DNA of 64,000 nucleotides from contig NW_026963313.1 of NCBI RefSeq assembly GCF_036588685.1, positions 248,001-312,000 on the forward strand, read 5' to 3'. Source of the stretch: Mytilus trossulus. Lineage: Eukaryota > Mollusca > Bivalvia > Mytilida > Mytilidae. Position 1 is the stretch's first letter. Each line of letters starts with the position of its first letter. Below the pieces are notes generated by a model, which worked only from the letters and a program-made list of their open reading frames with translations, was not told the DNA's origin and made no database searches. Positions 56,388 to 64,000 of this stretch are shown piece by piece. The position numbers were made by a program, and so were the translations under genes.

Positions 56388-57042
56388 TTAACTTAGTTTG
56401 TCATCAACACATTCTTGGTTAAGGAAAGTCTGTACATTGCAAAAGCATCTCTTTTGGCATGGACACTTTTTAATGCGCACAGAACAAGATCTACAGGAAG
56501 AACAATCACAATGTTCCAAGTCGCATCCACTGCATATATTACTTTCCGACAGACTTGCAACTGTTTTCTTGTCTGAAATATGTGACAGTACTTGCGTACG
56601 GACACACATGCTATCTTTGTTCTGTACGATTATCTCTAGCGGTATTTTTCAAAGACATGTAGTGAACATGTCGTAAATGAGACTTAACTCTTGTCGGCCA
56701 TCTCTCGAACAACGGCCTGCCTCTTGCCACTAAAAGAGTACAGATTAAGGGCATCCAATATGTACTAACAAGTCTACGTCCCGTATGTTTAGACCCATAA
56801 CAAAAATAACTATAGCAATCACACATCGGGTCCTTCTTTCTTTCAGTTTGAAATTCTTTTAAAATTCTATCTTTTGAGTCTTTGTCTCTACTTTTATGGA
56901 ACATTTCTATGAATGTATTATATGGGTTATATGCCTTTACTCCAAGACAGAGCAAAACAATTATATTAAATTTGAATTTTTCATTTTTTTGGCATTTAGT
57001 TTTAATTTTCTGAAATACTTGCAACCGGACTTTAACAAACAT
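56388..57042 (-). CDS. Candidate secreted cysteine-rich peptide, two exons
   Basis: The first minus-strand frame from 57042 has a hydrophobic stretch FKFNIIVLLCLGVKA that could be a signal peptide, then YNPYNTFIEMFHKSRDKDSK and MCDCYSYFCYGSKHTG. A weak donor (GGAC, GTAGAC at 56778) in phase 1 can join an acceptor CATATTTCAG at 56573, leading to KKTVASLSESNICSGCDLEH and CDCSSCRSCSVRIKKCPCQK, then RCFCNVQTFL and a stop at 56388. About 16 cysteines in the mature part, many as CxC or CxxC, suggest a disulfide-rich or metal-binding secreted peptide. No family is recognised and no activity is claimed. The start codon is uncertain, since a TATTTCAG acceptor-like site sits between ATG 57042 and the hydrophobic run. 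Confidence 0.4.
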
Positions 57043-57314
57043 TTATTTTTTGGTTATCTTTATTTGAATAATTGTAGACATCAAACATGTATAATTAAAC
57101 AACTGCTACTTCGTGTATGATATGAAAAAGAAATATTTCAGACTTTACCATGTTTACCATGCAATTAAGCAAATTAATCTACTAGCGAGAAAACGTGTCT
57201 ATGGAAATTACATGGGACATTCTTTTTACACAAAATGCCTCAACACGCAGTGCGTAAGCAATAAGACAGATTTGGTGGCTATAAGTAGCCTGTAGGAGCA
57301 CCAAAATTGTAGAA

Positions 57315-57935
57315 GATATAAAAAAGGAAGATGTGGTATTATGCCAATGAGACAACTATCCAAAAAAGACCAAAATGACACAAACATTTAAAATTATAGG
57401 TAACCGTACGGCCTTTAACAATGAGCAAAGCCCATACCGCATAGTCAGATATAAAAGGCCCCATTAAAAACTGTTAAACAATTCAGACGAGAAAACTAAC
57501 TACCTCATGTATGTAAAAAAAAAAATTAACGAAATACAAATATGTAACACATAAACAAACGACAACCACTGAATTACAGGCTCCTGACATGGGACAGGTA
57601 CATTCATAAATAATGTGGCGTGGTTAAACATGTTAGCGGGATCCTAACCTTCTCCCTAACCTGGGACAGTGGTATAACAGTACAACATAAGAACAAACTA
57701 TAAAAATCAGTTGAAAAGGCTTAACTCATCAGATAGACAAAAAATACAAGTGAACGTGGCGGGGTACTTATACATCCCGACACAAAAAGACACAATGAAC
57801 AGATCTGAAAGTACTCGCAGTTTATATCTTACAGCAAGTTCAAAGCAACTAACAACTAATATATAATCATGCATCTAAGACTAAACAATCAATCCGTACA
57901 CATCCAACATCCTATGGATTTAGTGTAAAGACGTC
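57315..57935 (+). repeat. Dispersed repeat, GTACGGCCTTCAACA family, near full length
   Basis: Starts AAAAAGGAAGATGTGGTATT, then AACCGTACGGCCTTTAACAA, CAACCACTGAATTACAGGCT, GTGGCGTGGTTAAACATG, GGGGTACTTATACATCCCGA, and ends near GTAAAGACGTCATAAAC. The inverse copy is at 47800-48305. The length is about 620 bp, with no coding capacity. Confidence 0.8.
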
Positions 57936-58009
57936 ATAAACAACCATGACCTTGTGCAAACTTGTAGGTCGTATTGCAAGTTGTGAGCCGGAGGTAATGG
58001 TTTGGCTTG

Positions 58010-58210
58010 GAAAGGAGGGACGACATATACTAAAGGGACAGTCAAACTCATTAATCGAAAATAAACTGACAACGCCATGGCTAAAAATGAAAAAGACAAA
58101 CACACAAACAACAGTACACATGACACATCATAAAAAACTAAAGAATAAGCAACACGAACCCCACCAAAACCTAGGGGTGATCTCAGGTGCTTCGGAAGGG
58201 TAAGCATATC
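58010..58210 (+). repeat. Dispersed repeat, GGGACAGTCAAA family, longest copy
   Basis: It runs GGAGGGACGACATATACTAA, GGGACAGTCAAACTCATTAA, CTGACAACGCCATGGCTAAA, AGCAACACGAACCCCACC and GGTGATCTCAGGTGCTTCGG. Confidence 0.75.
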
Positions 58211-58281
58211 CTGTTCCACATGTGGCATCCGTCGGGTTGCTTATGTGATAACAAATCCTGTAAATAGTCAAATTCGGTACG

Positions 58282-58910
58282 TCACATCATTAAAGGGAAG
58301 GAGATTGAAGTTACGACGTAAGGAACATATCCAATATCATTTGTGTAACAGTCTGGAATGTTGCTACTTAGAAATGGAAAGTTCACAGTTTGAAAGCAGA
58401 AATCATCTCTTTTGTCGTAAAGTTTTGTTTTCAACCGACCCTTATTGTCAATTTCTAGATCTATGTAAATCAAGATATGAGGCCTACTTAACTGTATCTG
58501 TTGTATCCTTTATCTCCAGTTCGGTGGGATAGATGCATTAAACATAGTCACCAAATTTTGAATTATTTAGTGAAAGAACATCATTTATATAGCGGAAAGT
58601 AGAGTTAAAGGATATTGCTAACTTCTTATCTTTCTTTCTAAGAAATTCCTGTATGAAGTCAGCATCATAATAATTAAGAACCAAGTCGGCAAGAAGAGGG
58701 TCACAATTTGTTCACATTGGAATACCGATCTGTTGAAAAACACGTCCTCCGAACGTAACAAATATGTTATCAATTAAGAAATCAAGCAGCTTGTCGATAA
58801 TGTCAGTATCAGAGAATTTTTTGTTTGAATCAGAGTGGTCCTTTACAAAGTAGGATTTATCCCTCCCTAAGACAAGATACTTGTATCTATGTTGGCCATT
58901 CTTTTTTTAT
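58282..58910 (-). pseudogene. Reverse-transcriptase relic with stops
   Basis: Minus-strand pieces in order: YKYLVLGRDKSYFVKDHSDS, KKFSDTDIIDKLLDFLIDN, FGGRVFQQIGIPM, then FNSTFRYINDVLSLNNSKFG (catalytic box degraded from YxDD to YIND), IYPTELEIKDTTDT, and YIDLEIDNKGRLKTKLYDKR-DDF. Several stops and frameshifts interrupt it. It is the same retroelement family as 50284-51060 and carries a more N-terminal part. Confidence 0.75.
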
Positions 58911-59634
58911 GAAACAAAGCAATACCAACTCTTTCAATTTGGAACTTGCGAGTTCACTTAAAAGATGAGCTCACCGATATTTTTCGATCAATTCGTCTGA
59001 AACTAAAGATGGCGTAAATTGATAGTATCTATAAAGACAAAAATATTAGAGGTTATTTTTTTTTTTATCGTGTCCAATCTTTTCTACCAGACACTGGAAT
59101 GAATACCAAGGACATGCTATTTAATTATCGTTTGCAGACGAGGATATCTAGCTTCAGGAAATTATTGAAATTTTCAGGGGCGGGTCCACGCAAGGGCGTA
59201 ATGGGCGTACGCCCCCCCCCCCCCTTTCCACAAAAATAGCCCCTATCATTATTTGCTTTATTAAATAATTAAACACATACTCTGAATTCTTTTTATACTA
59301 ATTCCCTATCCGATGGGGACTTGAACACCTTTTTTTTATACAACAAAAACGGTAAGTATTCCATACATGAAATGGTTGTTTTGTGTGACACTTCTCCAAT
59401 GGCCATTTTACTTGTACCTGGTGGATACTTACTAGATAAATATAATACCGAAACGGGTATGTTCCGACGGACAGGGTTGCATTTTCAGCTCATTTGTCTG
59501 TAATGGGGTTATGTTTTTTCTCCTTGCATTTGAAAGGTTCAGGTTTTGCTATCTAAAACGGGGTATTATAAATACAATGTTACACCATTGTTTCAGATAA
59601 AGGCGAATGTTTGATACAATTAAAATGTTTAAAC

Positions 59635-59935
59635 TCGTTGCAATTGTTTGCACCTGTCCTAAGTCATGAATCTGATGTTCAGTAGTTGTAGTTTGTTGAT
59701 GTGGTTCATAAGTTCAAGTTTTCTCGTTTTTATATAGATTAGACCGCGTCGGTTTTCCCGTTTGAGTGGTTTTACACTAGTAATGTTTGGGCCATTTATA
59801 TCTTGCTGATCGGTGTCAGCCAAGACTCCGTGTTGAAGACAGTGACTTTTTTTTTTTACCTATAATGGTTTACTTTTATAAATTGTGACTTGGATGGAGA
59901 GTTGTATCATTGGCATTCACACCTTTTTTTATATA
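59635..59935 (-). repeat. Dispersed repeat, GGAGCCTTGGCTC subtype (inverted, degraded)
   Basis: GCACCTGTCCTAAGTCATGA, CGTTTGAGTGGTTTTACACT, ACTCCGTGTTGAAG and GACTTGGATGGAGAGTTGTA are complements of words in 43545-43905. Confidence 0.7.
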
Positions 59936-60699
59936 TACCAGAGACATGTATATACTAAATGCAAAACATCGTTCAGAAATGCCCATATATAACAAATTTT
60001 ATTTCATATATTTGGGAACTATTCAAGAGACTGACAAAATATTAATTGAAATTACTAATGTATACATGTACATAATAATTATAAAGACACAAGACAAAAA
60101 ACATTTTTATTTTTATTTCAACGTTTCCCTTTATCAAGGTTCTGAAACAAAATTCTGGAAAGGGGGGGGGGGGGGGGTAGGGGTTCTTGATTTTATTAAA
60201 ACACAATGGTTCTCTTAGGGAAAATGTGGCAGTGTTTGCGATTGAGATTTTTAAAAAAACAAACTTTTCACAATGCATGATTGATAATGTGGTGTGACAA
60301 ATTAACTCCCTTCTTTCAAGGATAGATTTATAAAACGCTAATAAGAATTTCCTTTTTGTCTTTTTGCAACAAACTGTATTCTATTCTGTATCTTAAAGCT
60401 ATAAACTACGTTTAAACAACATTGAAACCGATCGTCGTTAAACGATGCCATTAGTTCGTTTTTTTTATTTGGATTTTACATTTCGAAAATTAATCAAATC
60501 TGGGCGCCATATTTAAACTGGTGTTATTGAGCTCCGACTCGAGAATAAAATTTTCTTAAAGTGATGGATTAACTATTTCTTTAGCACAAGTAAGTAATTT
60601 TTTTAATAGTTTTCGTGCTCAAGTTATTTAAAATGATATTTGGCCCGTTAAATATTTGACATAGAAAGAATATTGAAGCATTTTTGTTCCGACCTGAAA

Positions 60700-60835
60700 T
60701 CATGTCGGAAAGTGCTAAAGGAATTTAACGTATATCGATATGACTTCGCATTCAAAAAAAATAAAAAATGAAAATATCAGTATAAAAACGTTAAAAATTG
60801 AATAAGAATGCGAAGTCATATGTTATAGGACTATG
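60700..60835. repeat. Hairpin with ATATGACTTCGCATTC arms
   Basis: ATATGACTTCGCATTC (about 60738) and GAATGCGAAGTCATAT (about 60806) form a perfect 16-bp stem around about 55 bases. The next 60 bases contain a direct repeat of GCATGCACCGGAAATTG type. Confidence 0.8.
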
Positions 60836-61032
60836 TTTTGACATGCACCGGAAATTGCATGCACCGGAAATTGGAGTTGTAATACAAGACTGGTACCTTT
60901 ATATCTAAACCCCAAATTATTATCCATTCCTCAGTTTTGTCCTATGGTTCTCCATTCTTTATTTTGTTGGTCCTTTACTTTTTTCTGTAACTTTGGCCCG
61001 CCATAATTTACTATACTGTAAACCCTATATTA

Positions 61033-61073
61033 GGGAGCTACCATTTGATTTTTAGGGGGGGGGGGGGGGGGGG

Positions 61074-61106
<33 letters not shown>

Positions 61107-61374
61107 AGGATGAAAAATTTTGTCCTGCATTTTTTTTTAATTGTAATCTCTGTCCTGCCTTTATTTTTCACTCTATCCGGTCCTGCTTTTTTTTTTTTAG
61201 TTTATACTGACTTTTTTTTTTACATAAATTGTCATCTTGACTTTTTTTTTTGCAAGTGTCTCATCCTGCCTTTTTTATTACTCAAAACTCCTGTCCTGCC
61301 TATTTTTTTTCAAATTTGATCCTAGCCCCTCCCCCCCCCCCCCCCCCCCCCCTAAAAATCAAATGGTAGCTCCC
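61033..61374. mobile_element. PIF/Harbinger-like MITE with poly-G/poly-C arms, TTA duplication
   Basis: The ends read GGGAGCTACCATTTGATTTT inwards and are complementary (AAAATCAAATGGTAGCTCCC), followed by long G and C runs. TTA flanks both ends (61030-61032 and 61375-61377). The interior repeats TCCTGCCTTTTTTTT-like words. The poly-G length may be unreliable in the assembly. Confidence 0.85.
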
Positions 61375-61654
61375 TTACCTGGAGATCGATAACAAACTTA
61401 TCATTTTCTATAGCATCGTTTTAAGATCGATTCAAAACTAATTAAAATAACACCTGTGACTTCATCTTGTGATTTCCCTTTCATTATGACGATGAGTAAG
61501 CGAGTGAAGATAGATCTACGTTAAAATCAGACTAAATCGTTTACAATAGAAATGAAACCAGATAAAAACTGTTGCGTGTGAGGCCCTTTAAACAAATGTA
61601 AGTATTAATGTTGATTCTAATTGCGAGACAAAACAATGGAGACACCCATGTGTT

Positions 61655-61745
61655 ATATTTCCTATTTTGCAAATTCGGAATTTCAAAAGATGTTATAGAT
61701 ATATTTTGAAATTCTGAATTTTCAAAATAAGAAATATAACAAATG
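61655..61745. repeat. Hairpin GTTATATTTCCTATTTTG
   Basis: GTTATATTTCCTATTTTGCA with AATTCGGAATTTCAAAA pairs with TTTTGAAATTCTGAATT and CAAAATAAGAAATATAAC across a short loop. The imperfect stem is about 38 bp. Confidence 0.75.
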
Positions 61746-62389
61746 CATTGGCCATTCATAGGTTTTATAACGCACAAGGCAATGGGAAACTTACAATAAC
61801 GAGAAAATATTAAGACAAAACAAAAATAAAAAGGAATACAACGCGACGAAAAGACAAGCGATTCTACTTACATTACACCATAGAAAACTAGACTGAGATT
61901 CAAGAACCCCACTACTACTTAGTAACTTGTAGTGAGGTCGTGATCCAGACGGGTTATTAGATCCTGCTTTACTTATTTTTTAAACTAGAGAATGTTTGGC
62001 AAAAACTGCGGAAAAATTGGCCAAAAGAACACGGAATAGATTTAAGTGGATTAAAACAATAGAGTTAAGAACAATAGGATGCTGAATTATAAGAATACAC
62101 AATAACGTGCTAAATTTATAATGAATTCTAGAGAATAATAACAAAAAAACTTTATACAATACAAATTTGAAGAACGGCCCACCAAGTCCCTTAAACGCAG
62201 ACCTTTAGTTGTTAACTTATATGCTATTCGGTCGCTGGTGTTAATTTGTCACACAAAATTTAAAAAAAAATTGGCCTAAATGTTTAAAGAATATATAAAT
62301 TAAGGACATCCCATCCAAACCATAGAATACCTGGATCCGCCAATGTGTAAAAACGTTTGTTTCGATAATTTACAGATTGACATTGCTAA

Positions 62390-62550
62390 ATGATGATGTT
62401 CTCTGTGACTGTTATCTGTAGTGTATTGATAAACTACTTAACCCTTGCTTTGGACAATGGGTTAGCTAGGACTCCTCCGATGGGTTGGATGTCATGGGAA
62501 AGATTCCGATGTTTTACCGATTGTAAGGCTGAACCCGATAACTGTATAAG
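62390..62550 (+). CDS. GH27 exon 1: signal peptide and N-terminus of the barrel
   Basis: Three consecutive ATGs (62390, 62393, 62396) are in frame. The first is used here and any of them gives a signal peptide. The exon ends at ATAAG before GTAAGT, phase 2. Confidence 0.92.
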
Positions 62551-63782
62551 GTAAGTTTGAATAAAGGCAATGGCTACGATTACGTTGGAATGTAACAACA
62601 ACAAAACAGCTATTACGGTGGACACACAAATATTGCAATGCTTGGTTGGGTTACTAACGAACGTTATGGTTGATGTTGATGTTTGTGTGACATTGCGTTA
62701 TTGTAATGTTAGATTTCTTTTTATCCTTTATTAAATCCGACTACAATGGTTTATACAGCGCCTCGATCCTACGGGATGTGTATCTTCTGATTTATTCATT
62801 GCACGCGTATCTGTTGTAAACACACCTAATATAATAGGTCTTTAATTAAGTACGCAAGATTTGTGTTTCTTCTACTTAAGCTTCATTGATCAAATGTGAT
62901 ATAATCAAAACAGTTCGAAATTAAAGCAATATCAAGCAAACATGTAGATGAGAGCCGTGGTGTAGTGGTTAGTTCTTCGGACTACAAACACAAAGGTTCC
63001 TAGTTCAATTCCCGTTCCGAAGAGAAGTTAAAATGCCAGGGAGTGAATTTTAAATTTAACCCTCTTCTTTACTGTTAACACCATTTGCGAGTATGGTATT
63101 GAGAAACGATGCCGGTAGTCCGTCGGAAGGGAACGACAAATGGCTGACGCGTGTTAAAAGGAAGCAAAATCTTATGAACATAACAGACACCATTGTAGAT
63201 TTTGAAAAAGAGCAGACTTATCAGTGCCGCTACAAGGCAGCACTCGCACCAGCAAAGTGTAAAGGGAATAATATAAGTTTTATTGAAAACAGTTTACCCT
63301 TGCGAAGCACCTGATATCACTCCAATTTTTTTGTGGGGTTCATGTTGCTTAGTTTTTAGTTTTCTACGTTGTGTCTACTGTACTATTATTTGTCTGTTTG
63401 GCTTTTCATTTTTAGCCATGGCGTTGTCAGTTTATTTTCTATCTATGAGTTTGACTCTCCCTCAGTATCTTTCGTCCCTCTTTTACAAATTACTGTTATT
63501 ATGCTAGCTGAATTAAGATAACAAACAAAGGCTGCTGCTCTAATGCGAAACTGTACTTTTTGGCATTTGATACATACAAATGAAATAATATATGCCTGTT
63601 TCAGTGCAAAGCTGTTGATGCAAATGGCCGATCAGATGGTAGAGGGCGGGTATCTCGACGCTGGTTATGAGTACTTGGCGGTTGACGATTGCTGGATGGC
63701 ACACCAGAGAAATAGCAGTGACGGCAGATTAATGGCAGACCCTCAAAGATTCCCTGGTGGTATGAAACCTGTCATAGACTAT
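62390..63782 (+). CDS. GH27 lysosomal glycosidase (alpha-N-acetylgalactosaminidase/alpha-galactosidase), first two exons
   Basis: Exon 1 (62390-62550) and exon 2 (63605-63782) join in phase 2. The product starts with a signal peptide ([20 protein letters not shown]), then [20 protein letters not shown] and CFTDC, the start of the GH27 barrel. Exon 2 gives [20 protein letters not shown], then the substrate-site DDCW motif, and [15 protein letters not shown], ending in DY at donor TATGTATGT. The enzyme removes terminal alpha-GalNAc or alpha-Gal from glycoconjugates in lysosomes. The catalytic aspartates and the residues that separate the two specificities lie in later exons beyond the window. 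The gene is truncated at its 3' end by the window. Confidence 0.92.
62950..63200 (+). mobile_element. tRNA-derived SINE
   Basis: It has polymerase III-type boxes: an A-box-like TGGTGTAGTGGTTAG at about 62958 and a B-box-like GGTTCCTAGTTCAATTCC at about 62995, spaced as in a tRNA gene. The stems do not fold as a working tRNA. It is followed by a non-tRNA body of unknown extent; the right end is a guess. Confidence 0.65.
63335..63490 (-). repeat. Dispersed repeat, GGGACAGTCAAA family (inverted)
   Basis: AGCCATGGCGTTGTCAGTTT, ATGAGTTTGACTCTCCCT and TATCTTTCGTCCCTC are the complement of the copies at 15100 and 58010. Confidence 0.8.
63605..63782 (+). CDS. GH27 exon 2: DDCW substrate-site region
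   Basis: The 178-nt exon enters in phase 2 and leaves in phase 0 at GACTAT before GTATGT. It encodes [20 protein letters not shown] and the conserved DPQRFPGG. Confidence 0.94.
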
Positions 63783-64000
63783 GTATGTACAAATGTAAAT
63801 AAATAAATTTAACTGTTTCCTATTTCAAATTCTTGTTCTAATTCTAATAAAACAAATCCCTGATGAGACTAGAAAGAATAAAAGTAGTAGCACAAGACAG
63901 TTGATAGTTTTTGACTCTGTTCAAAGAAACTTACATGTGTTATTATATTTATATATATATTAAATTATATTTTCCCTAAAATGATACCATAAGAAATGTT

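Larger units (their letters stand above)
57043..62389. other. Repeat-rich intergenic region
   Basis: It contains dispersed repeats (57315-57935, 58010-58210, 59635-59935), an RT relic (58282-58910), long G and C runs, a Harbinger-like MITE (61033-61374) and hairpins at 60700 and 61655. No intact gene was seen. Confidence 0.6.
62551..63604 (+). other. GH27 intron 1
   Basis: It contains a tRNA-derived SINE (62950-63200) and an inverted copy of the GGGACAGTCAAA repeat (63335-63490). The acceptor is CCTGTTTCAG. Confidence 0.8.

Noticed and set aside
57912-58228. Overlapping open frames on both strands
   Set aside because: They lie in the GGGACAGTCAAA dispersed repeat, and the same frames appear in other copies.
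60042-60278. Short frames around the poly-G run at 60161
   Set aside because: They are created by a homopolymer and lack splice or start context.
61074-61319. Gly-rich then Phe-rich plus-strand frame
   Set aside because: It is the translation of a poly-G run and T-rich MITE interior.
62950-63023. tRNA gene
   Set aside because: The promoter boxes are present, but the acceptor and anticodon stems do not pair well and a SINE-like body follows.

Overview
The window looks like AT-rich nuclear DNA of a bivalve mollusc, most probably a mussel of the Mytilus group. This is an inference from split genes with GT-AG introns, the animal gene families present, and many dispersed repeats of types I associate with mussel genomes. 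No bacterial, organellar or CRISPR features were seen.

Layout. (1) 28-7245, plus strand: the 3' part of a gene for a mucin-like membrane protein, with a Cys-rich segment, a Thr-rich stalk containing a 93-bp repeat, one membrane helix and a basic cytoplasmic tail. (2) 10274-12671, minus strand: a C-type lectin domain in three exons, with a doubtful upstream exon at 13672-13877. (3) 20280-21097, plus strand: an NHL-type beta-propeller like the C-terminal half of TRIM proteins. (4) 26705-44583, minus strand: a complete type I TGF-beta/activin receptor serine/threonine kinase of the ALK4/5/7 (Drosophila baboon) clade. It was assembled by joining splice sites in phase through ten coding exons to 515 codons, and it has an alternative form of the third exon. 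(5) 46719-47168, plus strand: a 149-codon orphan reading frame. (6) 56388-57042, minus strand: a possible secreted cysteine-rich peptide. (7) 62390-63782, plus strand: the first two coding exons of a GH27 lysosomal glycosidase (alpha-N-acetylgalactosaminidase/alpha-galactosidase), which runs off the window.

The receptor gene is the centre of interest. Two exons, at 37675-37844 and 39452-39615, each encode the distal half of the ligand-binding ectodomain with a CC-x5-CN motif. They have identical phases (2 in, 1 out), and including both or neither breaks the frame. That is the arithmetic of mutually exclusive exons, as known for the ectodomain exon of Drosophila baboon. The kinase exon at 30158-30355 is flanked by two tandem arrays seeded from its own ends: 15 extra copies of its 3' end with the splice donor (61-bp unit) and 7 extra copies of its 5' end with the splice acceptor (77-bp unit).

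Most of the rest is transposon-derived. Three DNA-transposon-like elements have terminal inverted repeats and 5-bp target duplications that can be read against the host sequence: 17860-19216, 40765-42137 and 48777-53149. The last has CACGGTG ends, like the heptamer of Transib/RAG-type elements, and sits inside a copy of another dispersed repeat. There are also MITEs with TAA/TTA or TA duplications, reverse-transcriptase relics at 16428, 50284 and 58282, a tRNA-derived SINE, and many copies of unnamed dispersed families. Boundaries of the dispersed repeats are approximate because they were set by eye from copies inside the window.
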